From contig JANYJT010000018.1 in the NCBI GenBank assembly GCA_025358395.1, positions 1-28,673 of the forward strand: 28,673 nucleotides of DNA. The letters are read 5' to 3'. Origin of the DNA: Bacteroidia bacterium. GTDB taxonomy: Bacteria > Bacteroidota > Bacteroidia > Bacteroidales > Prolixibacteraceae. Under the pieces are notes generated by a model that was given only the letters and a program-made list of their open reading frames with translations, searched no databases and was not told the DNA's origin. Within the stretch, counting starts at the first letter, position 1; every line of letters begins with the position of its first letter. The translations under genes were made by a program, and so were the position numbers. Below, in pieces: positions 7,044 to 16,356 of this stretch.

Positions 7044-9638
7044 ATGAAGGTCAGGATTTGTTTTCTGGTGTTGTGTTTATGCTTCATCAAGGTATCAGAA
7101 GCAGAAACACCCGTGGCTTCAATTTTGCTGTCAGACCCTGCTATATCTAATAATCTGACTCATTTCACAGTAACAGATCCAAACAATGAGCCATATACCA
7201 TTCAAACAATAAAGAATGGTGTTCAATGTCGTCAGATACCGGAAAAAAAATATGCCTATTTCAATGTCGATGATGCAACCATTCCTTCAACTCAAAACAA
7301 TCTGATCTTTTACATCACATTTTTTGATGAAGCAACAAGCAGCATCAGCTTACAATACAATGCGAACGATGGGAATAATTACAAACCGGTTACCATTTCC
7401 AAAACAGGCACCAACAGCTGGGTCACCGTAACAATAGCCATTACCAATGCCTCTTTTCGAAATGCCCAAAACAACAAGTGCGATTTTCGTATAAGCGGAA
7501 GTGGTGACAATTATATTAAAGAAATAGCCATTGCTTTCGGGACACTGGATCCGGCAAAAGAACCTGTTCCTGTAGTTTCTTCCGGTTCATATTCAGAGTT
7601 TACAGGCAAATCTGTAGCCGGTTATCAGGCTTGGTTTACGGCAGGCAATGCAACTTCCGGCTGGGTTCATTGGAGTGGTAACACGCCACCATCGGCAAAT
7701 AAGACCCATGTTGAAATATATCCTGATGTCTCTGAATATGATGAAACCGGTCTGGTCCAAACGGCATTGGCTAATCTTGGGAACGGTACGCTTTCCAAGC
7801 TTTTTAGCTCTTCCGGCCAAACTGTGATTGACAAGCATTTTCAATGGATGAGGGATTATGGGATTGATGGTGCGGCCGTTCAGAGATTTATAGGAGGTAT
7901 TGGAGGCGCCATCATCAATTCACCCAATTCTGCTCCACTTAAAATTAAGCAGGCAGCAGAAACCACAGGTCGGATCTTTTACATCTGCTATGACATTTCT
8001 TCCAGTGGGATGGAAACCACCTGGGCTGATGTTATTAAATTTGACTGGGTGTACAATGTGGAGCAAAACAATCAATTGACATCTTCACCGGCCTATGCAA
8101 AAGTTGGGAATAAACCTGTAGTACAACTCTGGGGACCGGGTTTTACCGACAATCACCCCGGGACTGCAGCCGAAACTATCGCCCTGATTGATTTTCTAAA
8201 GTCGCGTGGTTGTTATGTCATTGGTGGTACCCCAACTTATTGGAGAACAAATAACAGGGATGCGAAAGGCCCAACCCAGCCGTTAGCAGCCAATCAGGAA
8301 AGTTTTGAAAATGTTTATGTGAAATATGACATGATATCACCCTGGATGCCCGGTCGTTTTAAAGACAATGCCGGTGCTGACAACCAACTCATTACCATGA
8401 TTACTGACAAAGCATATTGTGATGCCAGAAATATCAAATACTTGCCTGTAATCTTTCCCGGATTTTCGTGGTCGCAGTGGAATCCAGGTGATCCCAATGC
8501 TTTCCCGAGAAATGCCGGCGAATTTATGTGGCGTCAAGCCGGAAACATCAAAAGCCTGGGGGTAAATTCCATGTACTTTGCCATGTTTGACGAGTATGAT
8601 GAAGGAACAGCCATCATGAAAGCTGCTACAGATTGGAGCATGATTCCTACTGATCAATATTTTCTGACGACAAGCGCAGATGGTATTTGGTGCTCATCCG
8701 ATTTTCAACTCCGAGTTTCAGGTGCTGCCATTGAAATGTTGAAGGGAGTAAGGCCTGCAACGGCAACAGTTCCTGTTCCCTATTCCAATGGTCCGGTGTT
8801 CTACCGAAACAGTTTTGAAAAGCGGACAACAGCCTATAACTATGTAAATGGATTGGCCCAGAACACAGGGACATTTAACATCGACCCCTGCTTTTATAAC
8901 CCTGCAGTGGTATCAAATTCGAATGTCGTTAGTACGGTTTGTGATATACAACCTACCAATGCAAGAAGCGGACTCTATTCCGTCAAGGTATCCGGTAGCA
9001 TTAGCAGCAATGCCCTTGCAACTTATGTCTACAAGACTGCCACGGTAAAAATTGCCGTTAAACCAAATATGAAGCTTTCTTTCTGGAAGAAAACCGAGAA
9101 CGACCTGGGCCGCTATCTGTTTGTTGATTTGATGACAAAAAATGGAAGGAACCTCCGCGACAACGGATACAGAGATCAAAATGGCACCATCATGAACCCA
9201 TCATCCGGACATGGGACAACAGGTGCCGGCTGGGAACAGTTTTCCTGTCAGTTTGGGAATGGCACCCTTTTGGGAGATACCATTACCGGAATAGCAATTG
9301 CTTACGAGCATTCGGGACCCGGTGCATATTTAGCCTATTTCGACGACTTCCTCATAGAAGAGGGACATGATACGCCAACCGCCATAACGCCACCTGAACA
9401 TGATGAAAACAGTTTTACTGTTTACCCAAATCCTTCAAATGGTTTTATTAACTTAAAAACGAATCTGCATGGTGAATATCAGATGATCGTTTATGATGCG
9501 TCCGGCCATTTGTTAATGAACAGAAAGTCGGACAATTCCCTTGAAACGATAAATCTCACCGGTTATTCAGCCGGAATTTATATCCTGAGTATTCTTTCGG
9601 ATAGAACTGATTATGTACAGAAGCTTATTAAACAATAA
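7044..9638 (+). CDS. GH99-like (GH71/99 type) glycosidase with T9SS C-terminal sorting domain
   Basis: This encodes 864 residues from the start chosen at 7044, where a clear signal peptide begins (MKVRICFLVLCLCF...SEA); the ATG at 7002 would put 14 polar residues before it. Residues about 25-175 look like a beta-sandwich carbohydrate-binding region. Residues about 180-560 match the GH71/99-like barrel seen in Bacteroidetes (VAGYQAWF, GWVHWSG, IDGAAVQRF, PVVQLWG, YLPVIFPGFSW). The segment FDEYDEGTAI fits the GH99 pattern NEWHEGTQIE, giving Glu517 and Glu520 as the expected catalytic pair of endo-alpha-1,2-mannosidase/mannanase. A jelly-roll-like region follows, and residues about 790-864 form a type A T9SS sorting domain (VYPNPSNGFINL ... 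SAGIYILSI ... KLIKQ). The protein is therefore probably exported across the outer membrane to the cell surface. It is the only protein in the window with this tail, and alpha-mannan or mannosyl substrates are suggested by its GH92 neighbours. Confidence 0.85.
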   Translation: MKVRICFLVLCLCFIKVSEAETPVASILLSDPAISNNLTHFTVTDPNNEPYTIQTIKNGVQCRQIPEKKYAYFNVDDATIPSTQNNLIFYITFFDEATSSISLQYNANDGNNYKPVTISKTGTNSWVTVTIAITNASFRNAQNNKCDFRISGSGDNYIKEIAIAFGTLDPAKEPVPVVSSGSYSEFTGKSVAGYQAWFTAGNATSGWVHWSGNTPPSANKTHVEIYPDVSEYDETGLVQTALANLGNGTLSKLFSSSGQTVIDKHFQWMRDYGIDGAAVQRFIGGIGGAIINSPNSAPLKIKQAAETTGRIFYICYDISSSGMETTWADVIKFDWVYNVEQNNQLTSSPAYAKVGNKPVVQLWGPGFTDNHPGTAAETIALIDFLKSRGCYVIGGTPTYWRTNNRDAKGPTQPLAANQESFENVYVKYDMISPWMPGRFKDNAGADNQLITMITDKAYCDARNIKYLPVIFPGFSWSQWNPGDPNAFPRNAGEFMWRQAGNIKSLGVNSMYFAMFDEYDEGTAIMKAATDWSMIPTDQYFLTTSADGIWCSSDFQLRVSGAAIEMLKGVRPATATVPVPYSNGPVFYRNSFEKRTTAYNYVNGLAQNTGTFNIDPCFYNPAVVSNSNVVSTVCDIQPTNARSGLYSVKVSGSISSNALATYVYKTATVKIAVKPNMKLSFWKKTENDLGRYLFVDLMTKNGRNLRDNGYRDQNGTIMNPSSGHGTTGAGWEQFSCQFGNGTLLGDTITGIAIAYEHSGPGAYLAYFDDFLIEEGHDTPTAITPPEHDENSFTVYPNPSNGFINLKTNLHGEYQMIVYDASGHLLMNRKSDNSLETINLTGYSAGIYILSILSDRTDYVQKLIKQ

Positions 9639-9642
9639 TCCG

Positions 9643-11274
9643 ATGAATCATACAACTTCAATTAAAAGTGTGGCCGGCGGATTGGCCCTATTGTCAATTA
9701 ACCCTGGTTCAACATTAGCCAGTGATCTGCCGTCCAACCAACCGAAGAAAAAGCCTAATGTGATCATCCTGTTTGCAGATCAGCACAACAAAAATGTGAT
9801 GGGATTCGAGGGACATCCGGATGTTTTAACGCCCAATCTTGATAAACTGGCAAAAAAATCAGTAGTCTTTAACAGGGCCTATTGTACAACCGGAATAAGC
9901 GCACCTTCAAGGTCCTCCCTCATGACAGGTATCTATCCAAGAACTTTAGGCTTACTTTCGAATGGGGAAAAAACGAGTGTCCTCAACAATGTCATTTCAT
10001 TGGCTACACTCTTTCAGCAAAACAATTACACTACTTATGCCTTTGGGAAACGGCATACAACCGGAGCCGTTGATGCCGGCTGGGATGTGCAACGAAGCCA
10101 CCTGTGCAACGAAACACCGGGTAACAGCTACACTGAGTGGGTCGAAAAAAACGGTTATGCAAAGGAATTTGCATTGGACTGGTCAGCCGAATTCGGGAAA
10201 GGCTCTCCCTGCTCTTCTTATGCGGATGAAAAAATTCCGGCAGCTGATTTGGGAACCCGGATTTCGGCTCTTCCGGAGAATATGACCATGGAAGCCTTTA
10301 CAACCCAGCTTACAATTCAGATGATAAAGGATCAGACTAAAAGCAATAAACCCTTTTTTTGCTGGGCCACTTTTTACCGGCCTCATCAACCATATACACC
10401 CTTGAAAAAGTACCTGGATATGTACGATGTAACGAAATGGGGCGATGGTCGAAAAAATGGTAGTCCAATCCGGAAACCTGCCAGTCTTCACGAACCAAAG
10501 GAGAATATTCCGCCAATGATGCAATCGATCCGGAATGGTGGCAATAAAGTCTGGAATGTTGACAAAGCGTATCAGGATGAGCAGCTTTGGCGCAATTATA
10601 TTGGCGCCTATTATGCACTGGTAACCGAAGTAGATCATTGCGTGGGCGAAATACTCAAGGCATTGGATGAGTCTGGGTTAACCGAAGAAACGATCGTGAT
10701 TTACACCTCAGATCACGGGGATTTTGTGGGGAATCATGGAATGGTTGAAAAGGCTGCTGCCGGACAGAATGTATACGAAGACATTTTAAACATTCCTTTG
10801 ATCATTCGGTATCCAGGGAATAAGCAACAAGGAAAAAGGTGTTCTGAACTGGTGAGTTTGGTGGACATTTATCCTACACTGGTTGAGTTACTGGAACTTA
10901 AAATGCCGAAAATGAAATATCCCGTTCAGGGACAATCAATAGCCAGGACGCTTACACATGGTGAGACGATGAACCGAAACTACATCGTATCCGAAAGTTG
11001 GTCGCAAGCATCGGTTATTACCAAAGATTACAAACTCGGAATCATGCTTGATCCAACGGATTTCCAGAGAAAGTTCGATTTCAGATCATTTGGCGACCAG
11101 TTATTTGTAAGAAGATCAGACTCTCTGGAAATAAAAAATCAGATTGGTAATGATGTATTTAAAGTAGAAATTGATAAACTAAAAGCTTATTATCAGGATT
11201 TTTCTTCCAAAATACCCGACACCGGGAAGCAGGAAGTAATAAACAATGCGATGATGCAGAAAGCGAAAAATTAA
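9643..11274 (+). CDS. Secreted sulfatase, serine-type (S1 family), second copy
   Basis: This encodes 543 residues from ATG 9643, four bases after the stop of the GH99-like gene; the upstream ATG at 9613 lies inside that gene. The leader (SVAGGLALLSINPGSTLAS) is a moderately hydrophobic signal peptide. The active-site consensus is S-A-P-S-R with Ser86 as the formylglycine precursor and Arg90 following, again serine type. The metal site is FADQH at the N-terminus and TSDHGD in the second half, with FYRPHQPY as the substrate-side His motif. It is clearly different from the first sulfatase (5410-7005) outside these motifs: the usual GKWH is GKRHT here, so the sulfate-binding Lys remains but Trp is replaced. 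The two proteins probably remove sulfates from different positions. It is followed after 17 bases by the classical GH92, suggesting that desulfation precedes demannosylation. Confidence 0.92.
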   Translation: MNHTTSIKSVAGGLALLSINPGSTLASDLPSNQPKKKPNVIILFADQHNKNVMGFEGHPDVLTPNLDKLAKKSVVFNRAYCTTGISAPSRSSLMTGIYPRTLGLLSNGEKTSVLNNVISLATLFQQNNYTTYAFGKRHTTGAVDAGWDVQRSHLCNETPGNSYTEWVEKNGYAKEFALDWSAEFGKGSPCSSYADEKIPAADLGTRISALPENMTMEAFTTQLTIQMIKDQTKSNKPFFCWATFYRPHQPYTPLKKYLDMYDVTKWGDGRKNGSPIRKPASLHEPKENIPPMMQSIRNGGNKVWNVDKAYQDEQLWRNYIGAYYALVTEVDHCVGEILKALDESGLTEETIVIYTSDHGDFVGNHGMVEKAAAGQNVYEDILNIPLIIRYPGNKQQGKRCSELVSLVDIYPTLVELLELKMPKMKYPVQGQSIARTLTHGETMNRNYIVSESWSQASVITKDYKLGIMLDPTDFQRKFDFRSFGDQLFVRRSDSLEIKNQIGNDVFKVEIDKLKAYYQDFSSKIPDTGKQEVINNAMMQKAKN

Positions 11275-11291
11275 TTGCACAACACTTCAAT

Positions 11292-13538
11292 ATGAATTTT
11301 CAAAATCACAAAAACCTGTTTAAAATGCTAAAATGTAGTCTGATCCTGCTACTTTGTGTCGGAACAATTAACTATTCCCGCGCACAAAAATTAACCGGGT
11401 TTGTCGATCCTTTGATTGGCTCAGGAGGTCATGGACATGTATTTGTCGGTGCAAGCGTTCCCTTCGGCGCTGTACAACTCGGACCGAACAACATTTACAA
11501 AGGCTGGGACTGGTGTTCGGGTTATCATTATTCAGATAGCCTTATTATCGGGTTTTCGCATTTACACTTAAGTGGAACAGGTATTGGTGATCTGGCTGAC
11601 ATTCTGATTATGCCGGTTAGCGGAGAAGTCAAACTGGACAAAGGAAGGCAGGCATTTCCACACAACGGATATTTAAGCACTTTCAGTCACAAAAATGAAA
11701 TATCCAAACCGGGATATTATTTCGTTAAAATGGACAACGGTGTGGCAGTGGAACTTACTGCATCAGAACGGGTTGGATTTCATCAATATCGATTCCCCAA
11801 AGGGAAAGAGTCACAGGTGATGATCGACCTCAAAGAAGGAATCAACGACAAGAGTACCGACACCTATTTGGAACAAACCGATGATTTTACCCTAAAAGGA
11901 TACCGCTTTTCGTCCGGGTGGGCTAAAGAACAACAGGTTTTTTTCGCTGTTCGGTCATCAATACCCATGAAGAATTTGACGATATACAATGAAGACAAGC
12001 CGATTTCAGGGAAAAAAGGTCAGGGCTCGTCAGTAAAAGGATTGATTGGTTTTGAACCTGGAGATTTTGTACAGCTGAAAGTAGGTATTTCGCCCGTCAG
12101 TGCGGACAATGCTCTGGCTAACATCGAAGCAGAAATACCAAAATGGGACTTCAAGGAAATAGCAAAACAAGCTGATGCAAAATGGAACAAGGAACTTTCG
12201 CGTATCGAAATTCAAACAAAGAACGAAGCCGATAAGCGGATCTTCTATACAGCCCTGTTTCATTCCATGATTCATCCATCGCTTTTCAACGACCACAACA
12301 GAGATTACCAGGGAACTGACAATAAAATGCATACCAATCAGTCATTTAATAACTATTCTATATTTTCTACCTGGGATACCTACAGGGCTGAACACCCTCT
12401 GTTCACGTTAATTGCACCTGATCGGATGAACGATTTTATCAATAGCATGTTAGCCATATATGACCAGCAAGGTTATTTGCCCATTTGGCACCTGAACGGA
12501 TATGAGACAGGAACGATGACCGGAATCAGCAGTTTGCAGATTATAGCTGAAGCCTACCTGAAAGGATATAGGGGTTTTGATGCGGAACGGGCCTATCAGG
12601 CAATCCGAAAAACGGCCATGTCAGACATGAAGGGTCTCAACTTCCTAAGAGAATTGAAACCAATTCCATCTGATGGGAGAGCACAAAGAGTGGTAGCCCA
12701 GACAATGGAATTGTCGATAGCTGATGGTAGTATTGCTTTGATGGCCAAGGCTCTTGGTAAAAGTGATGACTTTGAATATTTCAGTAAACGTGCCAGGAAT
12801 TATCAGCTATATTATGATCGTTCAGTTGGCTTTTTCCGCGGTATCATGAGCGATGGAAGCTGGAATCCGGTGTTTGATCCGTTTAAATCAACCAGACCAA
12901 TAGCAAAAGATTATGAAGAAGGTAATGCCTGGCAATATTTATGGTTAGCACCCCAAGATGTTCCCGGATTGATCAAATTGTTGGGTGGCAAAGAGGCTTT
13001 CAATGCAAAATTGGATAGTTTCTTTACAGTTGAATCGAAAGACACTACTGAAATTCTGGTCGATCTTACCGGCAATATTGGACAATATGCACATGGCAAT
13101 GAACCCAGTCACCACATTGCCTATTTGTATGCTTATTCAGGACAGCAGTGGAAAACTGCTGAGAAAGTTCGATACATTATGAAAGAATTCTACCACGATG
13201 ATCCGGATGGCGTGATCGGGAACGAGGATTGTGGTCAGATGTCTGCCTGGTATATCTTCTCATCACTTGGTTTCTATCCGGTTTTTCCTGCCTCTCAGGA
13301 TTACGTTTTGGGTAGTCCATTGTTTGATAAAGCAACAATCCGGTTACCCGAAGGTAAAAAATTTACCTTTGAAACTGTAAACAACAGTCCGGAGAATATT
13401 TATATCCAACAGGTTGAGCTGAATGGGCGCAAATTATCAACCTATACCATCAATCATCAGGATATATTAAAAGGTGGAATCCTGAAAATCAAGATGGGTA
13501 AAATTCCCAACCGAAACCCGGGCTCATCCACAAATTGA
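11292..13538 (+). CDS. GH92 family alpha-mannosidase, classical type
   Basis: This encodes 748 residues; the start is at 11292 or possibly 11325 (MLKCSLILLLCV...), both giving a signal peptide ending near SRAQ. All classical GH92 signatures are present: VDPLIGSGGHGHVFVGASVP, GFSHLHLSGTG, STWDTYRAEHPL, LPIWHLNGYETGTM, EEGNAWQYLW, GNEPSHHIAYLYAY and GNEDCGQMSAWYIFSSLGFY. Glu543 in EEGNAW sits where the general acid is expected and Asp646 in GNED where the base is expected. Family members are secreted exo-alpha-mannosidases acting on alpha-1,2, 1,3, 1,4 or 1,6 bonds; sequence inspection does not tell which. It follows a sulfatase closely and ends 25 bases before the metallophosphoesterase relic. 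Length is typical, and no frameshift is seen. Confidence 0.96.
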   Translation: MNFQNHKNLFKMLKCSLILLLCVGTINYSRAQKLTGFVDPLIGSGGHGHVFVGASVPFGAVQLGPNNIYKGWDWCSGYHYSDSLIIGFSHLHLSGTGIGDLADILIMPVSGEVKLDKGRQAFPHNGYLSTFSHKNEISKPGYYFVKMDNGVAVELTASERVGFHQYRFPKGKESQVMIDLKEGINDKSTDTYLEQTDDFTLKGYRFSSGWAKEQQVFFAVRSSIPMKNLTIYNEDKPISGKKGQGSSVKGLIGFEPGDFVQLKVGISPVSADNALANIEAEIPKWDFKEIAKQADAKWNKELSRIEIQTKNEADKRIFYTALFHSMIHPSLFNDHNRDYQGTDNKMHTNQSFNNYSIFSTWDTYRAEHPLFTLIAPDRMNDFINSMLAIYDQQGYLPIWHLNGYETGTMTGISSLQIIAEAYLKGYRGFDAERAYQAIRKTAMSDMKGLNFLRELKPIPSDGRAQRVVAQTMELSIADGSIALMAKALGKSDDFEYFSKRARNYQLYYDRSVGFFRGIMSDGSWNPVFDPFKSTRPIAKDYEEGNAWQYLWLAPQDVPGLIKLLGGKEAFNAKLDSFFTVESKDTTEILVDLTGNIGQYAHGNEPSHHIAYLYAYSGQQWKTAEKVRYIMKEFYHDDPDGVIGNEDCGQMSAWYIFSSLGFYPVFPASQDYVLGSPLFDKATIRLPEGKKFTFETVNNSPENIYIQQVELNGRKLSTYTINHQDILKGGILKIKMGKIPNRNPGSSTN

Positions 13539-13563
13539 CCGGACATCGTTAAAGTTGCTCAAA

Positions 13564-13953
13564 ATGAAAAGGATTTTAATACCTTTATTCCTCACTGTTC
13601 TGATTAATTATCATGCGCTTGCACAAAAAAGCAGTTTGTTTGTGCTTGGCGATGTCCATTATGATTTAATAGAGGATCATGACATGACCTGGCTCAGCAC
13701 CAAACCCGGGGATTTGAGGCAAGTGAAAGAGGATAATCGCCAAGGGAAATCACGATATAACAGAACCGGGAACTGTCAAAGCTTTTCAGGAGTTCTATAT
13801 CCCTATGTTCCAGAAATAAACCAAAAATCCGGCAATCAAAGGCGCGAATTACTCCTATAAGTCATCACAGAATATGGACCCACTTTGGCAGAAAATGTTC
13901 CTGAATGGCAACCTGAAACGATTGGAACAAGAAAAGCCATAGAGAGAGATTTT
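13564..13953 (+). pseudogene. Relic of a secreted metallophosphoesterase, collapsed by deletions
   Basis: A signal peptide (MKRILIPLFLTVLINYHALAQ) is followed by the first metal motif, FVLGDVHYDLIEDHDMTWLS. After DLRQV about 60 expected residues are missing and the frame changes: IIAKGNHDITEPGTVKAF, carrying the GNHD motif, is read one base out of phase. A second shift gives NPAIKGANYSYK, and after a further loss (about 100 residues or more, including the C-terminal metal-binding His motifs) the original frame carries VITEYGPTLAENVPEW. These four islands are in the correct order for calcineurin-like phosphoesterases common in Bacteroidetes. The nominal ORF is only about 100 codons (TAA at 13858-13860), with its second half out of frame. 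No active enzyme can result. It interrupts an otherwise intact operon between a GH92 and a mannonate dehydratase gene. Confidence 0.82.
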
Positions 13954-13997
13954 AAACATCATAAATTCAAAACTAAAACTAATTACATCTGCAAACT

Positions 13998-15359
13998 ATG
14001 AAAAACCCAATTAATGAACCCATTACGAGTCGCCGCAATGCGATGAAGCTTATTGTAGCCGGTTCAACTGCCGGTATCCTTGGACTGTTCGAAAGTCCGA
14101 GTGTCAGAGCTGAAACACATGTAACTCCCAGCTATGCGATAGGAATGCCCAAGGTAACAATAACGAATGTCAAGGCAATTGTTACCGCTCCGGAAGGTGC
14201 AAACCTTGTTATTGTGAAAGTGGAGACCAGCGAGCCTGGTTTATATGGCATTGGATGTGCAACCTTTACACAAAGGGCTTTTGCCGTTGTTACTGCCATT
14301 GAAAAATATCTGGTTGATTTTTGCGTCGGGAAAGACGTTGACAACATTGAAGATATGTGGCAATCTGCTTATGTCAGTTCCTATTGGAGAAACGGGCCCG
14401 TGCTCAACAATGCTTTAAGCGGACTTGACGAAGCATTATGGGACATCAAAGGCAAACGCGCAAACATGCCTGTATATCAGCTTCTGGGAGGAAAATGCAG
14501 AATAGCCGTCGAATGTTACGCACATGCCGCTGGACCAACACCTGAAGCTATTTCGGAAAATGTTCAAAAATTTATGGGTCAGGGATTCCGTCATGTTCGT
14601 ATTCAACAAGGAGGTTATGGAGGTGTGGGGACAATGGAAAATAAGCCTGACTTTAAGGAGGTTGGCTTTGGCAGACAAAGTGATTCTTTCTCAGATCAAC
14701 GTACCTACCTGAAAAGGGTACCTAAAATGTTTGAGATTGTACGTAAAAATTGTGGTGAAGACATTGAACTGTTGCACGATGTACATGAATTAGTTGAGCC
14801 AATGGATGCCATCAACATGATCAAACAATTAGAGCAATATCACCCCTTCCTGGTTGAAGATCCATTCTCTCCGGAAAACATGAAGTGGCTTAAGACCCTT
14901 CGGGCCAACACAACAGTTCCAATCGCCATCGGCGAGCTTTTCAATAATATTAATGAGTTCAGAGACCCGATGGTCGATCAGCTGATTGACTACATCCGAA
15001 TACACATCTCCCAAATTGGTGGTATTACTCCGGCCATGAAAGTGGCAAGACTTGGTGAGTGGTTTAATGTCAAGACTGCCTGGCACGGACCGGGCGATAC
15101 TTCTCCTGTCGGACATGCAGCCAATGCCCATATTGACCTCGCCATTAAAAATTTTGGAATTCAGGAGTCACACTTTTGGTCGGCTAAAGCCCAGGAAGTA
15201 TTTACGGGCTGCCAAACCTATAAAAATGGATATATGTACATCAATGAAGCACCCGGACTTGGCATGGATATAAATGAAAAGGAGGCTGCAAAGTATCCGA
15301 TAGGAACGAGATCGAACTGGACCGTGCGGAAAAGCGACGGAACAATCATTAAACCATAA
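13998..15359 (+). CDS. Tat-exported ManD/RspA-type mannonate dehydratase (enolase superfamily)
   Basis: This encodes 453 residues. The leader ITSRRNAMKLIVAGSTAG is a twin-arginine (Tat) signal, so the folded enzyme is probably exported to the periplasm. The rest is an enolase-superfamily protein of the ManD/RspA group: SSYWRNGPVLNNALSGLDEA, VYQLLGGKCR, then Asp261 and His263 in HDVHE, Glu287 in LVEDPFSPE and Glu313 in AIGELF. The Asp-Glu-Glu spacing of 26 and 26 residues equals that of the magnesium ligands of characterised ManD (Asp210, Glu236, Glu262), and His263 matches the acid His212. WHGPGDTSPVGHAAN completes the active-site set. Characterised members dehydrate D-mannonate (some D-gluconate) to 2-keto-3-deoxygluconate, though many family members are weak or inactive on it. 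An unrelated UxuA-type enzyme lies downstream in the same cluster. Export of this enzyme is unusual, since ManD is normally cytoplasmic. Confidence 0.88.
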   Translation: MKNPINEPITSRRNAMKLIVAGSTAGILGLFESPSVRAETHVTPSYAIGMPKVTITNVKAIVTAPEGANLVIVKVETSEPGLYGIGCATFTQRAFAVVTAIEKYLVDFCVGKDVDNIEDMWQSAYVSSYWRNGPVLNNALSGLDEALWDIKGKRANMPVYQLLGGKCRIAVECYAHAAGPTPEAISENVQKFMGQGFRHVRIQQGGYGGVGTMENKPDFKEVGFGRQSDSFSDQRTYLKRVPKMFEIVRKNCGEDIELLHDVHELVEPMDAINMIKQLEQYHPFLVEDPFSPENMKWLKTLRANTTVPIAIGELFNNINEFRDPMVDQLIDYIRIHISQIGGITPAMKVARLGEWFNVKTAWHGPGDTSPVGHAANAHIDLAIKNFGIQESHFWSAKAQEVFTGCQTYKNGYMYINEAPGLGMDINEKEAAKYPIGTRSNWTVRKSDGTIIKP

Positions 15360-15372
15360 TAAGTAACACGCA

Positions 15373-16356
15373 TTGAAAAAAAAGCAGCTTCTGGTATGCC
15401 TTATCTCATTTTTGATGATCAGTGCCATACCCCCTGATAAATTTCCTGATGCGGAGATTTCAAATGGATTGATTCAAGCCCATTTGTACCTTCCGGATTC
15501 CAACCGGGGATACTACCAGGGAACAAGGTTTGATTGGTCAGGTATCATTTCAAGTCTTGAATATAAAGGGCACACCTTCTACGGACAATGGTTTGAAAAT
15601 TACAATCCTAAAACCCATGACGCCGTTATGGGACCAGTAGAGGAGTTTGCCCCAATCGGCTATAACGAAGCGACTCCCGGAGGAAGTTTCCTTAAAATCG
15701 GTGTTGGTATATTATCAAAACCAGATGTGTCTGCCTACAACAGTTTTAAGTTGTATTCGATAGCAAATCCCGGCAAGTGGAAAATGAAGAAGAAGTCCTA
15801 TCAGATCCAATTCGTGCATGAACTGAAAGATCCGGAATATTCGTACGAATACAGTAAAACCCTCCGTTTGACCAAAGGAAAACCCGAATTGGTCCTTTTA
15901 CATTCATTAAAAAATACCGGAAAGAAAACGATTGAAACAACTGTTTATGATCATAATTTTTTGGCTATTGATCAACAACTTACCGGTCCTGACTATGTTG
16001 TCGATTTTACAGAACAAGTGAAAGGTACCGGTAAGGGATTTGGCGAAATAGCTCAAATACAAGATAATAAATTAATATTTCTAAGGGAATTTAAAAGAGG
16101 AGAGTCAGTATATTGTAGCGGACTTCTTGGATTAAACAACAATGCACCAGACTACGACCTGAGTGTTGAAAATAGCAGAACCGGTGCAGGAGTGAGAATC
16201 AGATGCGACAGACCAATTTTGAAATTGGTATTCTGGGCTGCTTTAAAAACAGTGTGTCCGGAACCCTACATTGAGATCAAAGTTGAACCCGGAAAGGAGT
16301 TTAACTGGAAAATTTCTTACGAATATTATACGATCAATAAATCCGTAAACTTATGA
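15373..16356 (+). CDS. Exported galactose-mutarotase-like fold protein of unknown function
   Basis: This encodes 327 residues, starting at TTG 15373 because it gives a compact signal peptide (MKKKQLLVCLISFLMISA); no upstream ATG exists after the preceding stop, and the first internal ATG would cut the signal. The body resembles aldose-1-epimerase-like beta-sandwich proteins: NGLIQAHLYLPD, RFDWSGIISSLEYKGHTFYG, RLTKGKPELVLLHSLKNTG, VYDHNFLAID. The His of YDHNF and the late Glu residues (EPYIEIKVEPG) are where sugar-binding residues occur in that fold, but catalysis is not shown. Its end overlaps the start of the DUF362 gene by ATGA (16353-16356), which suggests translational coupling and a shared role. 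It could epimerise or bind a released sugar or sugar acid in the periplasm; this is inference. No closer family name can be given. Confidence 0.7.
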   Translation: MKKKQLLVCLISFLMISAIPPDKFPDAEISNGLIQAHLYLPDSNRGYYQGTRFDWSGIISSLEYKGHTFYGQWFENYNPKTHDAVMGPVEEFAPIGYNEATPGGSFLKIGVGILSKPDVSAYNSFKLYSIANPGKWKMKKKSYQIQFVHELKDPEYSYEYSKTLRLTKGKPELVLLHSLKNTGKKTIETTVYDHNFLAIDQQLTGPDYVVDFTEQVKGTGKGFGEIAQIQDNKLIFLREFKRGESVYCSGLLGLNNNAPDYDLSVENSRTGAGVRIRCDRPILKLVFWAALKTVCPEPYIEIKVEPGKEFNWKISYEYYTINKSVNL

